A stretch of DNA of 15,203 bases from an uncultured Steroidobacter sp. (GCA_946478975.1 CAMLEO010000167.1:1-15203), one strand, 5' to 3'; shown: positions 6,550 through 13,975, counted from the first letter of the stretch. Translations and numbers: made by a program. Notes: a model not told the origin generated them from the letters alone.

Positions 6550-7413
6550 TCATCGGCATTGCGGTGGCCAAGTCGAGTCGGGCGCTTCGGTCAGGTCGAG
6601 TAAGAAAATCTCGCCCGAGCGCGCGCCGTCGCGCTGGGCGAACAGCAACCGGTCGGCGGTCGGTGACAGCAATGGACCGACTTGGAATTCGTCCTGCCTG
6701 GCCGCGATCTCGCCGGTCTCGACCCAACGCCCCGCCTGCAACTCGTACCGATAAAGATGCGAACGCTTGGTGCGCTCCGCGACGACGATCATCGTGTTGC
6801 CATCGCGCGAGATCTCAGCTTCGTATTCAAACGCAGCGGTGTTGACCGGCGGCCCGACGTTGGTCACGTGCCATGCGCCGCTCGCTTCTTGAGTTGCCAC
6901 GTAGATGTCGCCCTGACCATGACCGCCCGCTCGCTCCGAGCCGAAGTACAAACGGCCGTGGCCGTCCTGTCGCGGCAGCAACTCCGACTTCGGCGAGTTC
7001 ACCGGTTCCGGCAGGCGTGTCGGCTGGCTCCAGCCGCCGTCGGGCAGGCGGTCTACGAAATAGATATCGAAGTCTTCGTGCTTGGGATCGTGACGGGTCG
7101 AGATGTAGTACAGCCGCTTGCCGTCACGCGTGAGGAACGGATCGGCTTCGAGCACCGGCAGTGCCGAGCTGAATGGCAGCGCCTCCGGCTTGCTCCAGCC
7201 GCCGCGTTCACAATGCGTGGACATCAACTGGTAATTATCGAAGTTTGCGTCGGCGCTGATGAAGATCATCTCGCGGCCGTCGGGTGAGAACGTGGGCGAC
7301 GATTCATAACGCGACGAAGCGATGGCCGCCGGCGACCAGTGCCGGGGCGTGTTTGCTACATTCGCGCCTGCTGCAACGCTGTCGCCGAGAGGAAGAATGG
7401 ACGCGATCGACAC
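6550..7413 (-). CDS. PD40/TolB-like beta-propeller protein, probably exported
   Basis: Beta-propeller protein with WD40-like (PD40) repeats. Repeated blades show the S-P-D-G-R or T-R-D-G-K turns: SSPTFSPDGREMIFIS, ADPFLTRDGKRLYYIS, LYFGSERAGGHGQGDIYVA and EAEISRDGNTMIVVAE. Such proteins are usually periplasmic or surface scaffolds; no enzyme activity is implied. The start is uncertain. No ATG lies near the expected N-terminus; a GTG at 7413 has AGGGTGA about 8 nt upstream and gives a short hydrophobic leader ending near VAAG, while a GTG at 7425 and an ATG at 7536 are alternatives. All of these put the 5' end inside the divergent asnC-type gene. It lies 15 nt before the hemD-like gene and is probably co-transcribed with it. 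Confidence 0.72.
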   Translation of the reverse strand: MSIASILPLGDSVAAGANVANTPRHWSPAAIASSRYESSPTFSPDGREMIFISADANFDNYQLMSTHCERGGWSKPEALPFSSALPVLEADPFLTRDGKRLYYISTRHDPKHEDFDIYFVDRLPDGGWSQPTRLPEPVNSPKSELLPRQDGHGRLYFGSERAGGHGQGDIYVATQEASGAWHVTNVGPPVNTAAFEYEAEISRDGNTMIVVAERTKRSHLYRYELQAGRWVETGEIAARQDEFQVGPLLSPTADRLLFAQRDGARSGEIFLLDLTEAPDSTWPPQCR

Positions 7414-7813
7414 GCAAATCGTCACCCTGCTGCGGGCGAACGCTCGAACGCCTTTAAAAACGCTCGCGGCTAAAGTCGAGCTCGCACGCAGCACAGTGCG
7501 CGAGCGGCTGGTGAGATTGGAAAAGACTGGCGTCATTCTGGGTTACCACGCTCGTGTTGCCGATGTGGATCGATTGTCCGCACTGTTGCAGCTCAAATTG
7601 GCCAAGACGCCTGCACCGCGCACAGTCGCGGCGATCGTCGCAATCGCCGAGGTGCGGCGCTGCTATTCATTGAGCGGCGATGTCGATCTCGCCGTCGAAA
7701 TCGACGCTCGCACCACCGCGCAACTCAACGCGACTCGCGACCGCATCGCCACGCTGCCGGACGTCATCGATGTCACAACCTCGTTGATCTTGAAGCGCGA
7801 CAAGGATTGTTAG
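7397..7813 (+). CDS. Lrp/AsnC-family transcriptional regulator
   Basis: Feast/famine-type regulator of 138 residues. The N-terminal helix-turn-helix (about 1-60) reads DAIDTQIVTLLRANARTP, LAAKVELARSTVRERLVRLE and GVILGYHARV. The C-terminal RAM/AsnC ligand domain (about 65-135) includes VRRCYSLSGDVDLAVEI and PDVIDVTTSLILK. Family members usually bind an amino acid and oligomerise. The ATG at 7397 has GAGGAAG just upstream and matches the family start; an in-frame ATG at 7322 adds 25 unrelated residues. It is head-to-head with the PD40 gene, whose 5' end it overlaps, making that gene a candidate target along with its own promoter. The stop overlaps the end of a small minus-strand open frame. 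Confidence 0.9.
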   Translation: MDAIDTQIVTLLRANARTPLKTLAAKVELARSTVRERLVRLEKTGVILGYHARVADVDRLSALLQLKLAKTPAPRTVAAIVAIAEVRRCYSLSGDVDLAVEIDARTTAQLNATRDRIATLPDVIDVTTSLILKRDKDC

Positions 7814-7964
7814 GCCACCGCGACGGCTTCGATTTGCATGGGGCAGATGTTGCCGCGAAAGCGGCGGGACACCACCGACAAATTGACGGCCGCGCCGCCG
7901 CTATGGTGGTTCGCGAGCGCTGCTTATACTTGAACGCCTGTGCCCCTCGACAGGTAAATCGTGC
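7814..7964. other. spacer before the beta-glucosidase gene, with a -10-like box and a minus-strand open remnant
   Basis: This 151-bp gap holds TATACT at 7925-7930, a good -10 for a plus-strand transcript reaching the glucosidase start 35 nt on, but no matching -35 was found. On the minus strand an open frame of about 37 codons, without a proper start, ends at 7810 with VVSRRFRGNICP then MQIEAVAVA. That ending looks like a natural C-terminus, so a gene convergent to asnC may have lost its 5' part here. Nothing else was recognised. Confidence 0.3.
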
Positions 7965-10262
7965 ATGGATCGTTTTCGCATCTCCCGCCGCGCATTGATG
8001 CTCAGCGCGGGTGCCTTCGCGGCCTGGCAGGCAAGCCCGGTGCGTGCGCTGATGCAGAGCGCCGAACGCGAGGGCGCACTGCCGTCGCGAGTAGATGCAC
8101 TGATCGGCCGCATGACGGTCGAGGAAAAGGCCGGGCAACTCACATTGATGCCGGCGGCCTGGGATGAGAACGCCGCCGCGTTCAACCCATCGCAACCGAC
8201 GACTTCATTTCGTGCGCAACTGGCGCAGATTCGCGCCGGCCAACTCACCGGCGTGTTCAACGGCACCGGCACCGCCTGGGTTCGCGAGGCACAGACCGCC
8301 GCGGTGAAGGGATCGCGGCTGGGTATTCCATTGATCTTCGCCGCGGATGTGATTCATGGCTTTCGCACCGTGTTTCCAGTGCCTCTGGCCGAAGCATCGA
8401 GCTTCGATCCGAACCTGGCGGAGCGCACGGCGCGAGTCGCTGCGACCGAAGCGGCGGCCGCCGGCATCGATTGGACCTTCGCACCGATGGTCGACATCGC
8501 TCGTGACGCACGATGGGGCCGGGGCGTCGAAGGCGCGGGCGAAGATGTTTTGCTCGGTATTCACATGGCGCAGGCGCGAGTCAAAGGATTCCAAGGCGCC
8601 TCGCTGACCGACGACGATGCGGTACTCGCCTGCGCAAAACATTTCGCAGCGTACGGCGCCGCTGAAGCCGGGCTCGATTACAACACCGTCGATGTTTCCG
8701 AACATACGCTGCGCGAGATTTATTTCCCGCCGTTCGAAGCGGCATTCGCTGCCGGGGCGTTGTCGACGATGGCGGCGTTCAACGAATTGTCCGGTGTTCC
8801 CGCGACTGCCAATCCCTGGCTGCTCGATGAAGTGCTCAGGCGCGAGTGGCATTTCGGCGGCTTGGTGGTGACCGACTACACCGGCGACATGGAACTGGTT
8901 GCTCACGGTCTCGCTGCCGACGAGCGCGACGCTGCTCGACTCGCGTTCCTGGCCGGCGTCGACATGAGCATGACCAGCGGGTTGTTTCTGAAGTATCTGC
9001 CCGACCTGGTCAAGAAAGGCGAGGTGCCGATGCCCCGGCTCGACGAGGCCGTGCGCCGCGTGCTCGCGGTGAAAGTGAAACTCGGCTTGTTCGACGATCC
9101 GTTCCGTCGCGTCGATCCGAAGCGCGAGCAGGCTCGCATTCGCACCGGCGCGCACCTGGCACTCGCCCGTGAGTCGGCGCGTCGCTCGATCGTGATGTTG
9201 AAGAACGAAGGCGATCTGCTGCCGCTGCCCCGCTTCGGCAAGCGCATCGCGCTGATCGGCCCGTTTGCTGAAAACAAGCTCGATTTGCTGGGTCCCTGGT
9301 CCATCTTCGGCCGCGCGCTCGAATGCATCGACCTGGCGACAGGCGTCCGCGCGACGGTGGAAGATCCATCGCAAGTCACAGTGACTCAGGGATGTTTGAT
9401 CGAGAAGCCGCTGTCTGGCGGAATCGAAGCTGCCGTTGCTGCCGCTCGCGCGGCGGACATCATCGTGCTGGCGGTTGGCGAAGGACAAAAGATGTCTGGC
9501 GAGGCCGAGTCGCGCACTCAGATCACCTTGCCCGCCGCACAACAGGCGTTGGCCGAAGCTGTCGCTGCCGTCGGCAAGCCGATGGTGGTTTTGCTCAAGA
9601 ACGGCCGTGCGCTCGCGCTCGAAGGCGCCGTGCTCAACGCGCCCGCGATTCTCGTCACCTGGTTCCTAGGATCGGAGACGGGTTCCGCGATCGCAGAGAT
9701 TTTGTTTGGTGCCGAAGGACCGTCGGGACGACTGCCGGTGAGCTTCCCGCTCGCGTCGGGTCAAACGCCTTATTACTACGCTCACAAGCCCAGCGGCCGG
9801 CCGAACCGCTCCACCGAGATCGAAGCGTACAAGAAACGTTATCGCGATACGCTTTACGAGGCGCAGTTCCCGTTCGGCCACGGCCTCACCTATGGCCGGA
9901 TCGAATATTCCAATCTCGATGTGAGCAGCAAGACGCTGAGCTGGGACGGCACGCTGACCGTGCGCGCCACAGTCTCAAACCGTGGCTCGCGTGCGGCGGT
10001 CGAAGTCGCACAGCTGTATGTTCGCGACGTTGCGGCGAGCATCACCCGTCCAGTGCGCGAGCTGAAGGCGTATCAACGCGTTTCTCTGGAGCCGGGCGAG
10101 TCCAAAGAAGTCACATTCACGTTGAGCCGGCGGGATCTCATGTTCGTCGGCCGGGATCTGCGGCCCACGGTGGAAGCCGGCGAATTCTATGTGTGGGTGG
10201 CGCCTTCGGCCGAGGCGGAAGGCCTGTCCGGTCGGTTCGTGCTGGCGGCCGGGCAAAGCTGA
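7965..10262 (+). CDS. bglX: glycoside hydrolase family 3 beta-glucosidase, BglX-like, Tat-exported
   Basis: Periplasmic GH3 enzyme of 765 residues that would release terminal non-reducing beta-D-glucose from cello-oligosaccharides or glucosides. A twin-arginine leader (SRRALMLSAG, 7-16) precedes the GH3 N-terminal TIM barrel, which has MTVEEKAGQLT (50-60), ADVIHGFRTVFPVPLA, KHFAAYG and the nucleophile loop VVTDYTGD with Asp304. The C-terminal sandwich domain carries the acid/base loop GEGQKMSGEAESRT with Glu513, corresponding to the E. coli BglX position. A fibronectin-III-like domain follows (about 650-755: RPVRELKAYQRVSLEPGES). Length and order match full-length BglX; E. coli BglX uses a Sec signal, so the Tat leader differs. 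AGG lies about 11 nt before the ATG. The exact sugar specificity (glucoside versus xyloside) is inferred. Confidence 0.93.
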   Translation: MDRFRISRRALMLSAGAFAAWQASPVRALMQSAEREGALPSRVDALIGRMTVEEKAGQLTLMPAAWDENAAAFNPSQPTTSFRAQLAQIRAGQLTGVFNGTGTAWVREAQTAAVKGSRLGIPLIFAADVIHGFRTVFPVPLAEASSFDPNLAERTARVAATEAAAAGIDWTFAPMVDIARDARWGRGVEGAGEDVLLGIHMAQARVKGFQGASLTDDDAVLACAKHFAAYGAAEAGLDYNTVDVSEHTLREIYFPPFEAAFAAGALSTMAAFNELSGVPATANPWLLDEVLRREWHFGGLVVTDYTGDMELVAHGLAADERDAARLAFLAGVDMSMTSGLFLKYLPDLVKKGEVPMPRLDEAVRRVLAVKVKLGLFDDPFRRVDPKREQARIRTGAHLALARESARRSIVMLKNEGDLLPLPRFGKRIALIGPFAENKLDLLGPWSIFGRALECIDLATGVRATVEDPSQVTVTQGCLIEKPLSGGIEAAVAAARAADIIVLAVGEGQKMSGEAESRTQITLPAAQQALAEAVAAVGKPMVVLLKNGRALALEGAVLNAPAILVTWFLGSETGSAIAEILFGAEGPSGRLPVSFPLASGQTPYYYAHKPSGRPNRSTEIEAYKKRYRDTLYEAQFPFGHGLTYGRIEYSNLDVSSKTLSWDGTLTVRATVSNRGSRAAVEVAQLYVRDVAASITRPVRELKAYQRVSLEPGESKEVTFTLSRRDLMFVGRDLRPTVEAGEFYVWVAPSAEAEGLSGRFVLAAGQS

Positions 10263-10289
10263 TTTCGCAGGCTTGCAGAAGAATTTTGC

Positions 10290-10317
10290 GGCCGATGGAT
10301 TAAAACCGCCGTCGGCC
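10290..10317 (+). terminator. stem-loop after the beta-glucosidase gene
   Basis: GGCCGATGG (10290-10298) pairs with CCGTCGGCC (10309-10317) with one G-U, leaving a 10-nt AT-rich loop. It begins 28 nt after the stop codon. No U-tract follows, so it may be an attenuator or RNA-stabilising element rather than a true intrinsic terminator. Confidence 0.4.
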
Positions 10318-10326
10318 TCGTATTCC

Positions 10327-10353
10327 CTCCAGAGACACCATTCACCTCTGGAG
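10327..10353 (+). promoter_or_regulatory. hairpin masking the Shine-Dalgarno of the barrel gene
   Basis: CTCCAGAG (10327-10334) and CTCTGGAG (10346-10353) are perfect 8-bp arms around an 11-nt loop. The 3' arm contains GGAG, the Shine-Dalgarno for the GTG start at 10360, 6 nt downstream. Folding would therefore hide the ribosome-binding site. The structure is read directly; a regulatory role (thermosensor, protein-bound or coupling-dependent switch) is inferred. Confidence 0.5.
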
Positions 10354-10359
10354 ACCGCC

Positions 10360-11250
10360 GTGAATCCTGAACGCTGCCGTTGGCTGACACTTGCCTGCCT
10401 GATGCTGTCGACCGCTCACGCCGGCGATCGGAATGAGACCTCCGCCACGCTGAGCGTGCTGGGCGATTCGAACGACAATCGCCAGTGGCTCGGCAAGATC
10501 GCTGTGCCTTTGGGCGAACGTGCGTGGGCCCAGGGTAGCTTCGGCCGATCCGAGGTTGCGGCCGCTGGAGCAAACGACTCGCGCATCGTTGGCTTTGCGG
10601 CCGGCGGCGCTGGAAAAAACATCAGCACCGCCGTCGAATACATTCAACGCAAAGGCGACGCCGGATTCGAGCAGCAGAACTGGGCCGGGACGCTCGACTG
10701 GCACGGCGTACGCGGCAGTGCAGGCGCCGATGTATCTTTGCGTTCTGCAGAAGCCACGTCGACGGCGACGCAAACGACCGGCGGTGTGTTTGGCTCAGGT
10801 GTCACCACCACGACAGTTAAAGAATCGGCGGACGGTACCGGCTTCGGCGTGCACGGCGATTTCGCATTGACGCCGCAATTCATCGTATCTGCCGGTACGA
10901 TGCGCTATCGATATGACTTCGACACCAAGTCCACCACGACGGCGAACAGCACGCCGCTCTCGTCGCTGTTGGGCACGACTGCTGCAACTCCAGGCGCATG
11001 GCGCGACCAGGCATTTGTAGATCGTACCTATCGCGTTGGCGGCACTTATCTTCTACAACGGGCGGCGGTGAGCGCACAGTATTTTCGCGATCACGTCGCG
11101 CGCAGCGAGGAGACATTCAGCACTGTGCAGTTGCAGGCGGAGTTGCCGGTTGCCGACAGCTGGATCGTCAGCCCGACCGTCGGTTACACCGCAGGTGGCA
11201 ACGCCGGTCACGTGAGCTACGGTGGCGTGAGCGTGAGATTTAACTGGTGA
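10360..11250 (+). CDS. predicted outer-membrane beta-barrel protein
   Basis: Secreted protein of 296 residues, not assigned to a named family. A signal peptide (RCRWLTLACLMLSTAHA) ends at about residue 21. The mature part alternates short polar/hydrophobic strands rich in Gly, Ala, Ser and Thr, for example LGKIAVPLGERAWAQGSFGR, SAGTMRYRYDFD, YRVGGTYLLQRAAVSAQYF and SWIVSPTVGYTAGG. It ends VSYGGVSVRFNW with a C-terminal aromatic, the typical signal for outer-membrane insertion. The GTG start was chosen for GGAG 6 nt upstream and the signal peptide immediately after; the frame is open further upstream inside the glucosidase gene with no similarity. It lies 97 nt after the glucosidase gene in the same direction. 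It could be a small porin-like barrel; a sugar-uptake role suggested by the neighbour is speculative. Confidence 0.78.
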   Translation: MNPERCRWLTLACLMLSTAHAGDRNETSATLSVLGDSNDNRQWLGKIAVPLGERAWAQGSFGRSEVAAAGANDSRIVGFAAGGAGKNISTAVEYIQRKGDAGFEQQNWAGTLDWHGVRGSAGADVSLRSAEATSTATQTTGGVFGSGVTTTTVKESADGTGFGVHGDFALTPQFIVSAGTMRYRYDFDTKSTTTANSTPLSSLLGTTAATPGAWRDQAFVDRTYRVGGTYLLQRAAVSAQYFRDHVARSEETFSTVQLQAELPVADSWIVSPTVGYTAGGNAGHVSYGGVSVRFNW

Positions 11251-11265
11251 GGCGATAAATTGTAA

Positions 11266-11292
11266 GCGTCGGCGGTGTGCACCCGCCGACGC
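11266..11292 (+). terminator. strong perfect 10-bp stem-loop between barrel and lipoprotein genes
   Basis: GCGTCGGCGG and CCGCCGACGC are perfect 10-bp arms around a 7-nt loop, 15 nt after the barrel stop and 26 nt before the lipoprotein ATG. It would be very stable. No U-tract follows, so it is either a Rho-independent-like barrier of the GC-rich type or an mRNA-stabilising or processing element. Confidence 0.5.
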
Positions 11293-11318
11293 CACTCGTG
11301 CGCCGTTCAGGGAGAGCT

Positions 11319-12794
11319 ATGAAGCGCATCGTTCAGCTTGTCATCACCGCGGCGATCCTCGCCGTGCTCATGAGCTGCAGCAGCTATCGCCATCAACAAT
11401 GGCGGGATGAACGCACCGGCAAGGAAGACAACGAACATTACTCGCTGCGTTTCATCGAAGCGGACGACGAAGGCTGGTTCTGGGACCCGCAGCAGGCGAA
11501 CGACAGCATGCACCTGATCCGGGGCAAGCTGGAGAAACGCCAGACGCTGGTCGTCGTGTTCGTGCACGGCTGGCATCACTCGGCCGAGTGCTGCGATCAA
11601 AACGTCGAAGGCTTCCGCAACACCTTGCAACAGCTGAGCGGCATGGTGAAAGACTTCGACATCGTCGGCATCTACGTCGGCTGGCGCGGCCGCTCGCTCG
11701 CCGGCTGGCTCGACTACTTCACCTTCTGGGGCCGCAAGAGCGCGGCCGAACGCGTCGGGCAGAACGACCTCAAAGAGTTTCTGGCGCGACTGCAGGATCT
11801 GTATGTCGAATATCGACCAGACGTTTGCGTTCAGAACCCGCAGCCGAAGTGCGAGGAGATGGGCCCGCCGCCGAAGCCGAAATATTTTATGGGCCTCATC
11901 TCGATGGGCCACAGCTTCGGCGCGCAGGTGTTGCTGCGTGCGATCAGCGGTTCCATGGAAGATCGCCTGCAACATCTGAATCCGCAGCCCGCGTACCTGC
12001 GCAACGCTCAGCCCGCTGTTCCCGATCCTTCCGTCGAGCACAGCGTCACCGGCGTTGGCGATCTGATCGTTCTGATCAACCCCGCGACCGAAGCCTCGCA
12101 ATATCATCGTTTGCACATGCTGTCGCGCGGGCTGACGTATTCACAATATCAGTCGCCCGTCATGCTCGTGCTTTCCTCCGAGAACGACTGGGCGCGCCAT
12201 CGTTTGTTCACCTTCGGCCGCTGGCTCGGCGAGATCTTCACCGGCAAGCCTCGCAAGGACGACGATACTGAGCGCGCCGTGGAGCGCCAGGCACTCGGCG
12301 TGTTCCCTGGCCACATCACACATCAATTGCGCCCCGTCGATGCGAACATGACGCTGGAAAACCAGCCCGTGCCTCGCATCCCCGACAGCTGCCATTGCGA
12401 TGAGGATGAAAAGATCGAGTGGCTCAAATGGAAATCGCCGCCGCAGGTCACGAAGCCCGACAGCATCTCGCCCGACGACCCAGCCCTGCGAACGTTCGAC
12501 TTCAGCGGCGACGTGATCCTCAACGGCGTCGAGCTGTCCCCGCTCACGAGCAAAGACATCGCGACCGACCCGCGCTGGAAAGATCACTCCCCCGCGCTGC
12601 CCTATCAACCGTTCATCGTCGCCACGACCAGCAGCAGCATCATCGACAAACACAGCGGCATCTTTACGGACCCGTTCCTGAGCTTTCTCGTGCCGTACAT
12701 TGCGTACATCGAGAAGAAGTCGCTGATGAACGTGGAGCAGAACGTGGAGGTCAGGCAGAAGTCGGAGCAGGCGATTCAGAGGAGCAAGCGGTGA
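11319..12794 (+). CDS. lipoprotein with an alpha/beta-hydrolase-like domain
   Basis: Membrane-anchored protein of 491 residues. The leader MKRIVQLVITAAILAVLMSC ends in a lipobox (LMSC) with lipidated Cys20. The residue after it is Ser, which favours sorting to the outer membrane. An alpha/beta-hydrolase core follows: VVVFVHGWHHSAE (78-90) supplies the strand and oxyanion HG motif, and LISMGHSFGAQVLL (193-206) is the nucleophile elbow with Ser199. A later block (VMLVLSSENDW) may be the acid-bearing strand; the catalytic His is not identifiable with confidence. The C-terminal third (about 350-491) has no recognised domain. The start was chosen for GGGAGAG just upstream and the signal peptide; an ATG at 11277 adds 14 residues and lies within the preceding hairpin. 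A lipase/esterase activity is inferred and the substrate is unknown. Confidence 0.82.
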   Translation: MKRIVQLVITAAILAVLMSCSSYRHQQWRDERTGKEDNEHYSLRFIEADDEGWFWDPQQANDSMHLIRGKLEKRQTLVVVFVHGWHHSAECCDQNVEGFRNTLQQLSGMVKDFDIVGIYVGWRGRSLAGWLDYFTFWGRKSAAERVGQNDLKEFLARLQDLYVEYRPDVCVQNPQPKCEEMGPPPKPKYFMGLISMGHSFGAQVLLRAISGSMEDRLQHLNPQPAYLRNAQPAVPDPSVEHSVTGVGDLIVLINPATEASQYHRLHMLSRGLTYSQYQSPVMLVLSSENDWARHRLFTFGRWLGEIFTGKPRKDDDTERAVERQALGVFPGHITHQLRPVDANMTLENQPVPRIPDSCHCDEDEKIEWLKWKSPPQVTKPDSISPDDPALRTFDFSGDVILNGVELSPLTSKDIATDPRWKDHSPALPYQPFIVATTSSSIIDKHSGIFTDPFLSFLVPYIAYIEKKSLMNVEQNVEVRQKSEQAIQRSKR

Positions 12795-12819
12795 GATCGC
12801 GCCTCACTCCTCAACATAG

Positions 12820-13198
12820 TCACAACTTGAAGCCAAGATGAAAGAAGTCCGACTCCAGAACCTGAAGCAGTTCTCGCGGCGGAACGGCCCCCTGGATGAC
12901 CTCAATTCCATTCTGTGAGGTAACAAAGACATCACTCGCATAGGCCACCACGTAGACCTCGTGACGTGCTTCATTGAGACCCGCCGCTGGCAGGTTGACC
13001 AGCTGCCGGAACAGCTGACTTCGAGGGCAACTCTCCACCCGGGCCGCGTGCGGTCCAATTGCCCTTGGCGCTTACCACCATCCAGCCGCTCTCCAGCTGT
13101 CGTGCCCGAACATCCTCCTCACCCAACACGAGCGCATTAAGCATCCCAACTCGAAAGGGGCATCTGCACGGGTTCTGACCAATGACTCGGCTGCCCAT
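12820..13198 (-). pseudogene. small gene of unknown function, apparently split by a +1 frameshift
   Basis: Two adjacent minus-strand frames each look like half of one small protein. The 5' part (ATG at 13198, or 13144) contains LNALVLGEEDVRARQLESGW. The 3' part contains SQLFRQLVNLPAAGLNEARH and VYVVAYASDVFVTSQNG, ending DFFHLGFKL at 12820. Shifting frame by one extra base between about 13085 and 13040 would give a product of about 105-125 residues. The alternative is that the 3' half is expressed alone from a GTG at 13038 (72 residues). No family was recognised. It begins 17 nt after the DUF6959-like gene and converges on the lipoprotein gene, with 25 nt between their ends. Confidence 0.45.
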
Positions 13199-13215
13199 GG
13201 AACTGCACCGTGTTC

Positions 13216-13488
13216 TCACTCTTTCGAGTAGGGCAATGAAATGCCGCGATCGCTGCACACCCTCTCGTAGTGCTGAACTACTTCCCCGAGCGTCGCCGCC
13301 AACTTGGCTAGCGATGCTTCGACTTCCTCATCGCTGTACTTCTCAGTCAGCCGCCGAAGCTCGACGACGACGTGGAAAAGGTTGTGCAAGCTGTCGCCTT
13401 GAAAAACCACACCGGGAAACTTCCGCCCTGGAAGCTGCACGACCGCGTAGTTCGCAGGTTGCGACAACAGTTCAACTGACTCGTTCAT
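13216..13488 (-). CDS. small protein resembling the DUF6959 family
   Basis: Cytosolic protein of 90 residues. The conserved-looking core is ELLSQPANYAVVQLPGRKFP followed by GVVFQGDSL, then an alpha-helical second half (about 36-82) ending RGISLPYSKE. The pattern VVxLPGRxFPGVVxQGDSL is what I recall for the DUF6959 group of small uncharacterised proteins; the assignment is from memory and is unverified. The start at 13488 was chosen because similarity begins there; the frame continues to a GTG at 13572 that overlaps the upstream gene. The ribosome-binding site is poor. It sits in a run of small minus-strand genes, a context typical of immunity or other accessory genes, but nothing in the sequence proves such a role. 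Confidence 0.7.
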   Translation of the reverse strand: MNESVELLSQPANYAVVQLPGRKFPGVVFQGDSLHNLFHVVVELRRLTEKYSDEEVEASLAKLAATLGEVVQHYERVCSDRGISLPYSKE

Positions 13489-13549
13489 TGTTTCGGTTCT
13501 CGCTGCAGGCCCTTCCGAACTGCGGCAGAGCGGCGGCCGCCTTGCCTTC

Positions 13550-13975
13550 TCAGGAATCACCGTCAGGTTCACGTGTTACCCGAATCGAAGAGATCGCCGA
13601 GGTGTCTGCGTGTTCAGTGGGTTCATCGAACTCGATCGAGAAGAGGTTCCCCTCGACGAGCCATACTCGAGCCGTATTTGCAGTACCCGCGGCGCCCTCG
13701 ATTGTTACCTTCGCAACTGCTCTTTCTCCGATGCTCGAATCGATGCGCGTGTCTTCATCGAGAACGGGCTTTCCGCCGCGCAAAGCGAACGCATTGACCT
13801 CACGTCCCCCATCCAGACGCTGCACGAGATTTATTCGCTTCACGCGTTCGCGCAGCCTATCCATCTCAGCGGCAGAAAGAATCGCAGACAAGGCCGAGAG
13901 CACCCTGGATTCAAAATCGGTGAATCCGGGCGTTCCACGACCAAAGAGCCCGGTCATGACAGCCCCAATGCCCAT
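13550..13975 (-). CDS. hypothetical protein of 141 aa
   Basis: Not recognised. Starts MGIGAVMTGLFGRGTPGF, then a helical stretch (ESRVLSALSAILSAAEMDRL, REVNAF) and a beta-rich second half (AVAKVTIEGAAG, TARVWLVEGNLFSIEFDEPT) ending EPDGDS. The codon pattern is consistent with coding. The ATG at 13975 has AGGAG 4 nt upstream; an ATG at 13987 is an alternative with no good ribosome-binding site. Immediately upstream, in a different frame, an open stretch (13911-14087) reads ALVQIALGLAVGSDAAIES; one extra-base shift would join it to this gene, so the N-terminus may be damaged. The gap to the DUF6959-like start is 61 nt. Confidence 0.6.
   Translation of the reverse strand: MGIGAVMTGLFGRGTPGFTDFESRVLSALSAILSAAEMDRLRERVKRINLVQRLDGGREVNAFALRGGKPVLDEDTRIDSSIGERAVAKVTIEGAAGTANTARVWLVEGNLFSIEFDEPTEHADTSAISSIRVTREPDGDS

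Noticed and set aside
8205..9542. 445-codon open frame on the minus strand opposite the beta-glucosidase gene
   Set aside because: It is an antisense shadow caused by the high-GC third positions of the GH3 gene; the translation is rich in His, Arg and Gln with no family pattern.
9323..10303. 326-codon plus-strand frame inside the glucosidase gene
   Set aside because: Out-of-frame shadow, Arg-rich and low complexity, while the GH3 frame has catalytic motifs throughout.
11307..12116. 269-codon minus-strand frame opposite the lipoprotein gene
   Set aside because: Antisense shadow; the plus strand has a lipobox and a GHSFG elbow with a good ribosome-binding site.
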